From: Deltaproteobacteria bacterium
GTDB taxonomy: Bacteria > Desulfobacterota > Dissulfuribacteria > Dissulfuribacterales > QOAL01
Reading direction: 5' to 3'
Assembly: GCA_027025395.1 (NCBI GenBank)
Contig: JALVQQ010000196.1
Coordinates: forward strand, 1,459 to 33,649
DNA: 32,191 bases
In this document: positions 7,877-14,694 of the stretch, in pieces
Layout of the letters: each line of letters opens with the position of its first letter
How positions within the stretch are numbered: the stretch's first letter is position 1
The notes under the pieces: generated by a model
Seen by the model: the letters and a program-made list of their open reading frames with translations, nothing else
Database searches by the model: none
What the model was told of the DNA's origin: nothing
Program-made: the position numbers and the translations under genes

Positions 7877-7897
7877 GGCTGCTTTATAGCCTTTTTT
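7877..7897 (+). terminator. Possible weak terminator before the CsgG-like gene
   Basis: GGCT (7877-7880) and AGCC (7888-7891) form a short stem followed directly by T6 (7892-7897). The stem is only 4 bp. The 176-bp gap to the next start suggests a transcript boundary or attenuation point between the subunit genes and the secretion genes. Confidence 0.3.
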
Positions 7898-8016
7898 GGG
7901 GTTAATGTTCAGATGGAGTCAGGTCTTGATGCCCTGATGCTGGAAGCTGACGTCACCTATTGTTGCTTCAATGCCTGACGGGGATAGGCAAGAGGATTAA
8001 ACGAGGATTGATAGAG

Positions 8017-9393
8017 ATGCATTGCAAGAGAGATTTTTTCAAAAAAATAACCAGTTTTGCCTTGTCTTTTGCAGTAACGGTCATGCTGACGGTTTTTATC
8101 ACGTCGTGCGCCAGTGTAAATCCTCACGACGTGGATGTTGAGCTGGAGGAGACTGCTCCCCATCTGAAAATTACATCATATACCAGCGCTCTGTCAGATC
8201 TCGGCAATATGTCAGTTGTATATGATACAGGTATCGTGAAGATACAGTGTGCTGATATTATAGATGATACCGGGGCTTCCGTAACTACCGGCGCTGAAAT
8301 ACAGCGGAATATAACCGAGATTATGAAGAGTACCCTGAATTCCATCGGCGGCAATGTGGTTTTCATTGAATATGATCCGTCATACATCCAGAACCAGATG
8401 GTGACAGGATACTCTGATTTTAAAAACAAGCTGGTGCCGGATATTGTGATAACAGGCGGCATAACCGAGTTTGACAGGGGCCTTGAAACCCGCGGGCAGG
8501 GCACGGATGCAGGTGTTGAGGCAGACTTCAAGGGGATACCAAGCTGGTTTCCTTCAAACAATGTGGCGATTGACTATGGACAGAGTGCCAGGCAGGGCAA
8601 GGCCAGGATAACCCTTGATTTTAACATTAAAGATTTCCAGACACTTGCAGGTGTGCCTAAGATGACTACCACAAATTCCATAGAGGTACACAAGGCGGTA
8701 AAGAAAAAGGAACTTGCCATTACAATTTTCGGCCCTACTTTCGGCCTTAAAGGGTCTGTCAAAAAAGTACAGGGACGTCATGAGGCGGTTCGCCTTCTGG
8801 TGCAGTTGAGCATGATACAGCTTGTGGGGAAGTATCTTTCACTTCCTTACTGGCGCCTGCTGGGTGATGATGCACTTCCCGATCCGGTTGTAATGGATGC
8901 CATTGCAGATACGTACTATTCCATGAGTCCGGAAGAGCGTATCAGCTCCATCCAGCAATGGTTATACCTGTATGGCTATGATGTTGACATAAACGGCAGG
9001 CTGGATGCCAAAACCGTTGCGGCAATTCAGAAGGTTGATCCAAAATTTACAACCGGGTCCATGGTAAGCGAGGAACTGTTTGCCAAGATTTACTGTAATA
9101 TTCCTTATGATCATGCAGCCATAGGCAGGCGTAAATCGCTTAATATGCTCCTGGCCAGCATGAATGCTGTTTCGGCGCCTACCTACCATGAGGCTCCGGT
9201 GACTTCCCCTGAATCTGCCGCTGCAACTGCGCCGGTAAATGCCCCTGCGGAAACTGCTCCGTCAGCAGTGAAGGAGCAGCCGCGGCAAAAGGCTGCTGCG
9301 GCTCCTGCAAAGACTCCAGCAAGACAAAAGGCCGAGAAAAAGAAGAAAAAAACTGTGGGCTTTGGCCGGAGGCTGACCGAGGATGAGTGGTAA
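8017..9393 (+). CDS. CsgG-like outer-membrane lipoprotein with peptidoglycan-binding domain and basic tail, candidate secretion pore
   Basis: 458 residues from ATG 8017 (GAGG 10 nt upstream; an upstream in-frame start at 7960 is less likely). Lipoprotein signal with Cys31 ('VFITSC'). Residues ~60-282 follow the CsgG plan: 'GIVKIQCADIIDDTGASVTT', 'PDIVITGGITEFDRG', a candidate first membrane hairpin around 'ARQGKARITLDFNIKDFQTL', a second around 'KKELAITIFGPTFGLKGSVK', then 'EAVRLLVQLSMIQLVGKYL'. This parallels E. coli CsgG, the nonameric curlin pore. Residues ~305-345 look like a PG_binding_1 domain (IQQWLYLYGYDVDINGRLDA). Residues ~385-440 are Ala/Pro/Lys-rich, ending in a basic KKKKK tail. 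E. coli CsgG lacks these additions, so the pore may be tied to peptidoglycan. Its place right after the repeat proteins supports a role in exporting them. The CsgG call rests on layout by eye, not a computed score. Confidence 0.75.
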   Translation: MHCKRDFFKKITSFALSFAVTVMLTVFITSCASVNPHDVDVELEETAPHLKITSYTSALSDLGNMSVVYDTGIVKIQCADIIDDTGASVTTGAEIQRNITEIMKSTLNSIGGNVVFIEYDPSYIQNQMVTGYSDFKNKLVPDIVITGGITEFDRGLETRGQGTDAGVEADFKGIPSWFPSNNVAIDYGQSARQGKARITLDFNIKDFQTLAGVPKMTTTNSIEVHKAVKKKELAITIFGPTFGLKGSVKKVQGRHEAVRLLVQLSMIQLVGKYLSLPYWRLLGDDALPDPVVMDAIADTYYSMSPEERISSIQQWLYLYGYDVDINGRLDAKTVAAIQKVDPKFTTGSMVSEELFAKIYCNIPYDHAAIGRRKSLNMLLASMNAVSAPTYHEAPVTSPESAAATAPVNAPAETAPSAVKEQPRQKAAAAPAKTPARQKAEKKKKKTVGFGRRLTEDEW

Positions 9394-9778
9394 CGGAATG
9401 ATGCCCCGGAGTGTCATTCTGTTTTGGGGGGCGTTGTTGCTCCCGGTTATGACTGGTGGCATTAATGCCCTGGTAATGGCCGGAAACCGTCACATGGTTG
9501 AATCCAGTGTAAGGCAGCTTGATGCCATTAATAAAAAGGCTGTTAGCACAATCCCCGAGCTTCCCGCAAATGCAGTGGTGGATTTGAAGGCGGATGTACG
9601 TTATTCCGGCGGAGAGCCTCAAATAAGGATTTATGAGAAGAGTGTAAGGGAAACTCGTGAGGAATCCTTTGAATTTGGGCCTCGGCCCTTGAAGGCCGAG
9701 GGGTCTGTTGATGCTGTCAACCACCGGGATGTCAACGGTACAAATGCTACAAACAGGAGGAATGATGCAGTTCACTAA
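9383..9778 (+). CDS. Small exported protein of unknown function
   Basis: 131 residues. The ATG at 9383 overlaps the 3' end of the CsgG-like gene by 11 bp and has GGAGG (9368-9372) 10 nt upstream; an internal ATG at 9398 is possible but lacks a site. A hydrophobic N-terminus (RSVILFWGALLLPVMTGGI) should act as signal peptide or anchor. The rest is polar, with a short beta-prone stretch (ANAVVDLKADVRYSGGEPQI) and a low-complexity Asn/Arg tail (NGTNATNRRNDAVH). The last 14 bp overlap the start of the next gene, so translation is probably coupled. No family recognised; a periplasmic partner of the pore is plausible. Confidence 0.65.
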   Translation: MSGNGMMPRSVILFWGALLLPVMTGGINALVMAGNRHMVESSVRQLDAINKKAVSTIPELPANAVVDLKADVRYSGGEPQIRIYEKSVRETREESFEFGPRPLKAEGSVDAVNHRDVNGTNATNRRNDAVH

Positions 9779-10532
9779 TCGTATAAGCCTCGTATGTCTC
9801 GCAATCATATTTGCTTTATGTTCAACGGCATCAGCCGGAAACAAGAAGATCATGAGTGTCAGGGCAGCAAAGGTCCTGGCAGAACGCGCATTGGTCGAGT
9901 CAATTTATGGTTTCAAGATTCGTTCCACTGAAACCGTTGAGAACATGATAGCCGCAAGCTTCAAGGGCAGGACGGAGACCAAGACAAACGCCGAGGTCAA
10001 GGAAATAAAGATAATAGATGTGGCGTACGACGCTTCTAAGGATATTGCCAGGGCTACAGCTGCTGTTACACTCCACAAGTTTACCAATATTGATGGAGTG
10101 GAGATGGATTTCAAGGGGCGCACTTTCAAACGTGTTGCCTTTGCCACATCCACTCCTTCCATGGCCGGGCCTGTGAAGGCCCTTCGCGCCGCCGAACTGG
10201 ATGCTTACAAGCAGCTTGCGAAACGCATAGTAGGGTTTACCCTTCAGAGCCATACCACTGTTGAGAACTATATGCTGAAATCCGATCTGGTGAAGTCAAA
10301 AGTGCTGGCCACCATTTACCTTGCCAGGGTAACGGATTATGGCTGGGATGAGAACGGTGACGCATATGTAAAGATGGTTATTGATACAAAGGAAGTGGAA
10401 GATGTGCTTGGCGAAAAGATAATGGATCCGGACGAGGTAATAGAAGTTGAAGGAAACGGCGCCCAGGTAGATGATTTTTCCCAGGCTCAAACCCAGCAGG
10501 CTTCAGCGGATACGTCTGAGACTGCACATTAA
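9765..10532 (+). CDS. Exported protein with two tandem LPP20/FlgP-like domains
   Basis: 255 residues from ATG 9765. AGGAGG (9755-9760) lies 4 nt before it; the ATG at 9762 would be almost touching the site. Signal peptide with cleavage near 'STASA|GNKK'. Two related domains follow: residues ~32-105 (RAAKVLAERALVESIYGFKI, then TVEN at 57-60) and ~138-215 (RAAELDAYKQLAKRIVGFTL, then TVEN at 165-168). Each is an amphipathic helix, a '(T/L)VEN' block and a strand pair ending near 'YVKMVIDTKEV'. This is the LPP20/FlgT-N-type fold found in FlgP and FlgT, which form ring structures around the flagellar motor at the outer membrane. No lipobox. C-terminal 35 residues are Gln/Ala/Asp-rich. Two more proteins of this locus carry the same motif. 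The role as a ring or scaffold is inferred. Confidence 0.72.
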   Translation: MQFTNRISLVCLAIIFALCSTASAGNKKIMSVRAAKVLAERALVESIYGFKIRSTETVENMIAASFKGRTETKTNAEVKEIKIIDVAYDASKDIARATAAVTLHKFTNIDGVEMDFKGRTFKRVAFATSTPSMAGPVKALRAAELDAYKQLAKRIVGFTLQSHTTVENYMLKSDLVKSKVLATIYLARVTDYGWDENGDAYVKMVIDTKEVEDVLGEKIMDPDEVIEVEGNGAQVDDFSQAQTQQASADTSETAH

Positions 10533-10559
10533 CCATTGAACTGGCGGGGTATTCGGAGG

Positions 10560-10865
10560 ATGGATAGCCACAGGATCTGGAAGGAACGGCTGAAATTTTT
10601 TCTGATTGGAGCGGTATCCGTGTTTCTGCTGTTAGTTGTTACTGGTGCCAGGGATATGAGTGATGCCCCGGCCCTTGATAATGGCAGATTCCAGATAGCG
10701 GCCTGGGCCACCCATTTTGATAATAAAAGCGGAGTAATCGGGGCCTTTATCGTGGATACGGTTTCTGGTGAAACAAAGACTGTTTACACCAGGGAGTATG
10801 GCAGTCCGCCTGTCTCAAAGGTGCTGAAAAACGATTTAAGAAAGAATTTTGCCAATATCAGGTAG
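10560..10865 (+). CDS. Small membrane-anchored or secreted protein of unknown function
   Basis: 101 residues from ATG 10560. GGAGG (10555-10559) touches this ATG, so the true start is uncertain; an in-frame TTG at 10536 has no site. The N-terminus has one hydrophobic segment (FFLIGAVSVFLLLVVTGA), signal peptide or anchor. The remaining ~65 residues form one small domain, 'GRFQIAAWATHFDNKSGVIG' followed by 'AFIVDTVSGETKTVYTREYG', which reads like a strand-turn-strand in which a 'VDT.(S/T)GE.K' turn is conserved in many small exported proteins. No named family assigned. It lies 27 bp after the LPP20-like gene, within the same run of exported proteins. Confidence 0.6.
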   Translation: MDSHRIWKERLKFFLIGAVSVFLLLVVTGARDMSDAPALDNGRFQIAAWATHFDNKSGVIGAFIVDTVSGETKTVYTREYGSPPVSKVLKNDLRKNFANIR

Positions 10866-11009
10866 CAGGCCTGTGTTGTTGAGTATCATTATGCAGTTCG
10901 CATGTTTTCCCTGAGATGCGAGTCGAGCCATGCCTGTCTGAATAGTCTGAACAACTCCGTAAATGTGACATTGGTGCCCGTGTTCAACCTGAACCGTGTG
11001 GAGGACGTG

Positions 11010-11741
11010 ATGAAATGCAATCCGGGCAGGTCCGGGAGGCAGTTTGCCTATATGAGCATCGGGATTGGCGTTTATCTGTTGTTGTCCGGTTTCATCCAGG
11101 TCAATGTCGGCAATAACTCGGTTCATACTGGAGTGGTCATAATAAATGGCAGGCGGGTTGAATCAACTGCCCCGTCGCCAGTCGTTTCAGACGTCCGAAA
11201 AATCGGTAATTTTTCTTCTGTCGAGATTACAGGCAGTTTTAATGCGGAGATAAGGTGCGGAGCAGGATCTGGCCTGGTCATTTCGGCCGAGAAGAGACTG
11301 CTTCCAAGGATAGTCACCAGGGTGGAGGGCCGCACACTCAGGATATTCACCCGGGGGGACATATCAACAAGCGCACCATTGAGGCTTGAGATAACTACGC
11401 CGGAATTGTTTGAACTGAAGGCGGATGGTGCAAGTGATATCACCATGTCCTGTACCACCAGCCATTTGTCTGTCAGCCTTCAGGAGTCCGTGAATGTTGT
11501 GGCGTCCGGCTCTGTTTCAGAATTAAGTGTGACTCTGAACGGCGCATCTGGGTTTGATGCCGCAGGATTCAAAGCTTCAGATGTCTTTCTGGAGGCCCGG
11601 GATTCGTCCAGTGCAATACTGAATGTTTCAAACAGGCTTGATGCGGCGGCGTACGGTGCAAGTGAGGTGCGCTACTACGGAAGTCCCGGGACAGTTAATG
11701 CCAAGGTGAATGACGCAGCGGATATAGAGGCGGCAGAGTGA
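11010..11741 (+). CDS. DUF2807-like beta-solenoid exported protein
   Basis: 243 residues from ATG 11010, chosen because GGAGG (11000-11004) lies 5 nt upstream; the frame extends to an ATG at 10902 with no ribosome site. One hydrophobic segment at about residues 14-31 is a signal peptide or anchor. Residues ~64-240 match the DUF2807 (putative autotransporter adhesin head) pattern: 'FSSVEITGSFNAEIRCG', 'LRLEITTPELFELKADGASD', then recurring 'GAS/SDA' rungs (ASDITM, ASGFDAAGF, SSSAILNVS, ASEVRYYG). The family forms right-handed beta-helix-like folds at the cell surface or periplasm. Its stop overlaps the next gene's GTG start (GTGA). It may be a surface-exposed or fibre-associated component. Confidence 0.78.
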   Translation: MKCNPGRSGRQFAYMSIGIGVYLLLSGFIQVNVGNNSVHTGVVIINGRRVESTAPSPVVSDVRKIGNFSSVEITGSFNAEIRCGAGSGLVISAEKRLLPRIVTRVEGRTLRIFTRGDISTSAPLRLEITTPELFELKADGASDITMSCTTSHLSVSLQESVNVVASGSVSELSVTLNGASGFDAAGFKASDVFLEARDSSSAILNVSNRLDAAAYGASEVRYYGSPGTVNAKVNDAADIEAAE

Positions 11742-12388
11742 AAGGGAAATCAATAGTTTCATATATTTGTTTTGTTTCGGGTTGTCTTTTCCTGTTGTTG
11801 TTCTTCATCGGGAATGCCAGCGGAACCAGCGAAGCTGAAGCGGGCAAGTATCGTCTGGCCGTTGTTGCCGTCACAAACCGGACCGGGGAATATGTATTCA
11901 GTGACATGCTGATAGTACAGGGCATGGCCAATCTGCTGGCCCAGGATTTTTATGATTCAGGGCTTTTCGTTCCCATTGAGGATAATCCGGAAATTTTGAG
12001 CCGTATCAAGAATCTTTTAACCGTCTATGCCCGGAAGCCACTTGATTTAAAGAACAAGGATTTTGATGAAACCTTCAGAGCCCTTGCCTGCGATGCTGTT
12101 TCATCCGCAACCCTGCTGGAGATGAACAAGTCCAGATTCAGCGGGTTTTCAGCACTTTTTTCCGGCGCGAAAACCACCATCACTATCAAGGTGTGTGTGG
12201 AACTGAAAATGCCCGGCGGCCAGGTTTATGAAGCAATCGGAGAGGGAGAGGGGGTTACAAAGGCGGTTGGTGCATTTTTCCAGGTAAGGAATGATCAGGT
12301 GGCCTTTGACAAGACTACCGTGGGCCGTGCCGTAAAGCAGGCAATTGAAGGGGCTGTAAGGAAGATAGTGGAGCGGTTGCATGTGTAA
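11738..12388 (+). CDS. CsgG-family-like exported protein
   Basis: 216 residues starting with GTG 11738, which overlaps the upstream stop; GAGG (11727-11730) lies 7 nt before. The N-terminal hydrophobic segment (IVSYICFVSGCLFLLLFFIG) contains a lipobox-like VSGC at Cys16, but the hydrophobic run continues after the Cys, so ordinary signal peptidase cleavage near 'NASG|TSE' is at least as likely. The mature chain has the CsgG-fold plan: 'KYRLAVVAVTNRTGEYVFSD', 'LAQDFYDSGLFVPIEDNPEI', 'TTITIKVCVELKMPGGQVYE' and a C-terminal helix 'TVGRAVKQAIEGAVRKIVER'. It lacks the long hydrophobic hairpins expected of a full CsgG pore subunit. It overlaps the next CsgG-like gene by 8 bp, suggesting that the two are made together and may interact. 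Confidence 0.72.
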   Translation: MKGKSIVSYICFVSGCLFLLLFFIGNASGTSEAEAGKYRLAVVAVTNRTGEYVFSDMLIVQGMANLLAQDFYDSGLFVPIEDNPEILSRIKNLLTVYARKPLDLKNKDFDETFRALACDAVSSATLLEMNKSRFSGFSALFSGAKTTITIKVCVELKMPGGQVYEAIGEGEGVTKAVGAFFQVRNDQVAFDKTTVGRAVKQAIEGAVRKIVERLHV

Positions 12389-13007
12389 TACAAGGTTTTT
12401 GGTGGTTGTACTTGGCCTCCTGTTGGCTGGATGCCTGTCCGGTTGTGCGCGTACTTATGTGGATAAGGAAGCCGATGCATTTTCCTCTGAACAGCATATT
12501 TCATTCCCGGCGTATAGTGGCCCCAAAACCGTTGTGGCGGTGCTTCCGCTTGGTCTGTCCAGGCGGGCGGCAGATAGATATCCCCAACTTTTGAAGAAAT
12601 CAGTTGGTTTTGGTGTCCATAATGAACTGGTAGAGGCCCTGTACGATACGCACCGGTTTCGTTTTGTTGAGGAAAAACCGGATATTATTAAAGATGTGAT
12701 GGATCGGCAGTGGATGAGCGCCGCAGGGATGGTGAGTCAGTCAAAGGCAATAGAGCTTGGCCGGGTTCTGGGTGCCAGCAAGGTAATTTATGGCGAGGTC
12801 TATGATTTTGCCCAAGGGGGGGAAAGCATAGGCCCAGGTGGCGTATCCCGGGGATTTAACATAAGAATGGCGGTGCAGGTCAGGTTCGTTGACGTGGAGA
12901 CTCTGGAATATGTTCCGGGCAGTGGAACAGGTTATGGCCGTTCCGTAGGTGAGGCATCGAGAAATGCCATTAGGGCCGCTGTGCTCAAGTTGATAAAAAG
13001 GCTTTGA
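12381..13007 (+). CDS. CsgG/HfaB-like lipoprotein
   Basis: 208 residues. The ATG at 12381 overlaps the upstream stop by 8 bp; GGAGCGG precedes it by about 5 nt. Lipoprotein signal with two possible lipobox cysteines, Cys18 (LLAGC) and Cys22 (LSGC). The mature part follows the CsgG family: 'KTVVAVLPLGLSRRAADRYP', 'LVEALYDTHRFRFVEEKPDI', the typical 'SQSKAIELGRVLGASKVIYG' helix-strand, 'FNIRMAVQVRFVDVETLEYV' and the final 'ASRNAIRAAVLKLIKRL' helix. In CsgG and the holdfast anchor HfaB this fold oligomerises at the outer membrane. Sequence hairpins for a pore are short, so it may be a periplasm-facing ring partner of the larger CsgG-like protein. It is followed by a 285-bp gap. Confidence 0.78.
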   Translation: MCNTRFLVVVLGLLLAGCLSGCARTYVDKEADAFSSEQHISFPAYSGPKTVVAVLPLGLSRRAADRYPQLLKKSVGFGVHNELVEALYDTHRFRFVEEKPDIIKDVMDRQWMSAAGMVSQSKAIELGRVLGASKVIYGEVYDFAQGGESIGPGGVSRGFNIRMAVQVRFVDVETLEYVPGSGTGYGRSVGEASRNAIRAAVLKLIKRL

Positions 13008-13194
13008 GTTTTTATTTTTTCACCGTTTTTCAGTCATTGCAGTTAATCTTATCAGGCTTCGCTGGCAGCCGCGTTTTGCGAGATGACAGGCATAAAAGTA
13101 TGTGCGTACTCGCCTCGTCCTGTATCTGCTCCCCCTCAGGCAGATATAAACAAAGGGATGCGGTTCTGTTTGGAAGTCACTGGTAATTGGACTT

Positions 13195-13292
13195 TCAGCC
13201 AGTAAAAAAGGGAGATGGGTGACTGGCTGATTATCACAGGCAAGGACGCAATCGTCCTGCCATAAATTGCTTGAGATAAGGGAGGAGCAATT
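13195..13292 (+). promoter_or_regulatory. Structured leader of the beta-barrel gene: three consecutive inverted repeats, the last enclosing the ribosome-binding site
   Basis: Within the 285-bp gap 13008-13292 there are three hairpins in a row. TCAGCCAGT (13195-13203) pairs with ACTGGCTGA (13222-13230), 9 bp. GGCAAGGACG (13239-13248) pairs with CGTCCTGCC (13253-13261) with one bulged A and a CAAT loop. AATTGCT (13265-13271) pairs perfectly with AGCAATT (13286-13292), placing the GGGAGG ribosome site in the loop and the ATG directly after the stem. This looks like a regulated 5' leader. The upstream part of the gap (13008-13190) holds no credible gene. Confidence 0.55.
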
Positions 13293-14567
13293 ATGAGGTT
13301 AAAATGTTTGATGGTTGTGGTTCTGGGGGTGGTTTTCGGGGCTGTCAATGCGTTCGCGGATCATATTGTCTATACTGATGAGAGCTGGGGTGGTGTCTTT
13401 ACCGTGGATGCTGATACCGTCTTTATTGGCGGAGGCCAGTTTGATGATCTCTGGTATGCTGTAACAGGCGGTAATTCAGCACTGGACTATATTCCGCAGG
13501 AACCTGCTGCGGATCGAGCAGATCCCTGTGGTTGCAGGTATACAAATAATCCCATGCCGCACGGAACCACTATTAATATTATGTCTCGGAATGGAGAGGA
13601 ACGGTGGGTGTGGACAGCCTCGGACGGTAATGACAGGCCCAAGGACTTTATCGAGTGGTGGAAGCATGAAGGGCCTGGCACCCACGGATATGATATAGAT
13701 AAACTCCTGGATATGCATGGCCACAAATCTCTTACTTCCGGAGTTGCAGGTGCGGGTGGTGGTTCTCTTGCGGCTGCCACGGCAGGCGCGGCAGGGCGTA
13801 CTACGGACCTGTTTTTCCGGAATATCGCCCTGCCCAGGGTAACTGCAAAGAATGAAAAGGCGGAGAAAGTTGAAGGAAGGCTCAGGGCAATGGATTTCGG
13901 TCCGGTGTTCAGGTACGAGTACGTTGACTTCGATGACATCGGTGAGGGAGATATTACCGGAACAAATCTCGGTTTCAACTGGACGTACAACAATATAAGC
14001 GTGGGGGTGATGATTCCTTACGATTACATGACCTACGATTTTGACATGACAGGCAACCGCATAGGCACTGTGCTTTATGGAAAGTATGAGTATAACCTGA
14101 CAAATCGTATAATTTTGAGTGGTTCCGCCAATTTCAACTATATGCATACAGATCTCAACACCAGGGTGATGCTGGATGATCACAACATAAACCTCTTTGG
14201 CGGCGGCGTTGGTATTGCGGCCACTCTTGATCTTGATGCGTTTGCCCCCTCCTTTGCATTTGCCTATCAGTACAGTGATGATGATTCGGATTGCGTTAAC
14301 GATCATCAGCACCTGGTGAAAATGGGCATGAATATGGGATTCCGCCTTGGCAATAAAGGTACAATGAATATATACGGAATCCTGAATTATGATATCACTG
14401 ATTATGATACGGATGTCTCGGATGACGATGTATATTTTGATATCGGTTTTGAAGGTGGTTATAACTTTACAGATACCTGGGGACTTAATGTCGGTTTCAA
14501 ATCGGTTCAGGGCATAGATGACTTTACGTCGTATCAGGTATATCTTGGTTCAATATTCAAATTCTAG
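13293..14567 (+). CDS. Outer-membrane beta-barrel protein
   Basis: 424 residues from ATG 13293 (GGGAGGAG upstream). Signal peptide with cleavage near 'AFA|DHI'. An N-terminal ~125-residue domain rich in Trp, Gly and Asp (FIGGGQFDDLWYAVTGGNSA; DFIEWWKHEGPGTHG) is joined by a Gly/Ala linker (GVAGAGGGSLAAATAGAAG) to a C-terminal ~250-residue region of alternating polar and aromatic strands (FRYEYVDFDDIGEG, ISVGVMIPYDYMTYDFDMTG, LYGKYEYNLTNRIILSGSAN). It ends in '...YLGSIFKF': the terminal Phe is the usual BAM recognition signal. About 10-12 strands are expected, like autotransporter or OmpA-type barrels. Its place in the locus suggests a surface anchor, receptor or second channel. It is transcribed apart from its neighbours: structured leader before, strong terminator after. 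Confidence 0.85.
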   Translation: MRLKCLMVVVLGVVFGAVNAFADHIVYTDESWGGVFTVDADTVFIGGGQFDDLWYAVTGGNSALDYIPQEPAADRADPCGCRYTNNPMPHGTTINIMSRNGEERWVWTASDGNDRPKDFIEWWKHEGPGTHGYDIDKLLDMHGHKSLTSGVAGAGGGSLAAATAGAAGRTTDLFFRNIALPRVTAKNEKAEKVEGRLRAMDFGPVFRYEYVDFDDIGEGDITGTNLGFNWTYNNISVGVMIPYDYMTYDFDMTGNRIGTVLYGKYEYNLTNRIILSGSANFNYMHTDLNTRVMLDDHNINLFGGGVGIAATLDLDAFAPSFAFAYQYSDDDSDCVNDHQHLVKMGMNMGFRLGNKGTMNIYGILNYDITDYDTDVSDDDVYFDIGFEGGYNFTDTWGLNVGFKSVQGIDDFTSYQVYLGSIFKF

Positions 14568-14585
14568 AGTTGGCTGAACGCTTAA

Positions 14586-14614
14586 ACGGGGTCGTGACGG
14601 CCCCGTTTTTTTTT
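14586..14614 (+). terminator. Rho-independent terminator after the beta-barrel gene
   Basis: ACGGGGTC and GGCCCCGT form an 8-bp stem (one G-T pair) with loop GTGAC, directly followed by nine Ts. It starts 18 bp after the stop codon at 14567, the clearest terminator in the window. Confidence 0.9.
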
Positions 14615-14648
14615 GCATTTCAGGAGATCAGGTTTTTCCCTCCACTAT

Positions 14649-14667
14649 CTTAATATTCTATATTAAG
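14649..14667. promoter_or_regulatory. Palindrome CTTAATAT-TCT-ATATTAAG, candidate operator
   Basis: A perfect 8-bp inverted repeat separated by 3 bp, AT-rich and symmetrical, lying 27 bp before the ATG of the next gene and just after a terminator. It overlaps the place where a promoter for that gene would be expected. CCACT/AGTGG around it adds partial symmetry. The regulator is unknown. Confidence 0.45.
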
Positions 14668-14694
14668 TGGCGGTTGTTTAAGGGGTGTTTAAAT

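Noticed and set aside
13004-13186. Short plus-strand frame (60 codons, TTG start) after the CsgG/HfaB-like gene
   Set aside because: No ribosome site, Cys/Ser-rich non-protein-like composition, and it lies in a region with inverted repeats typical of a leader.
13476-14312. Minus-strand frame (278 codons) opposite the beta-barrel gene
   Set aside because: The plus strand has signal peptide, barrel strands, terminal Phe, ribosome site and terminator; the minus frame has none of these.
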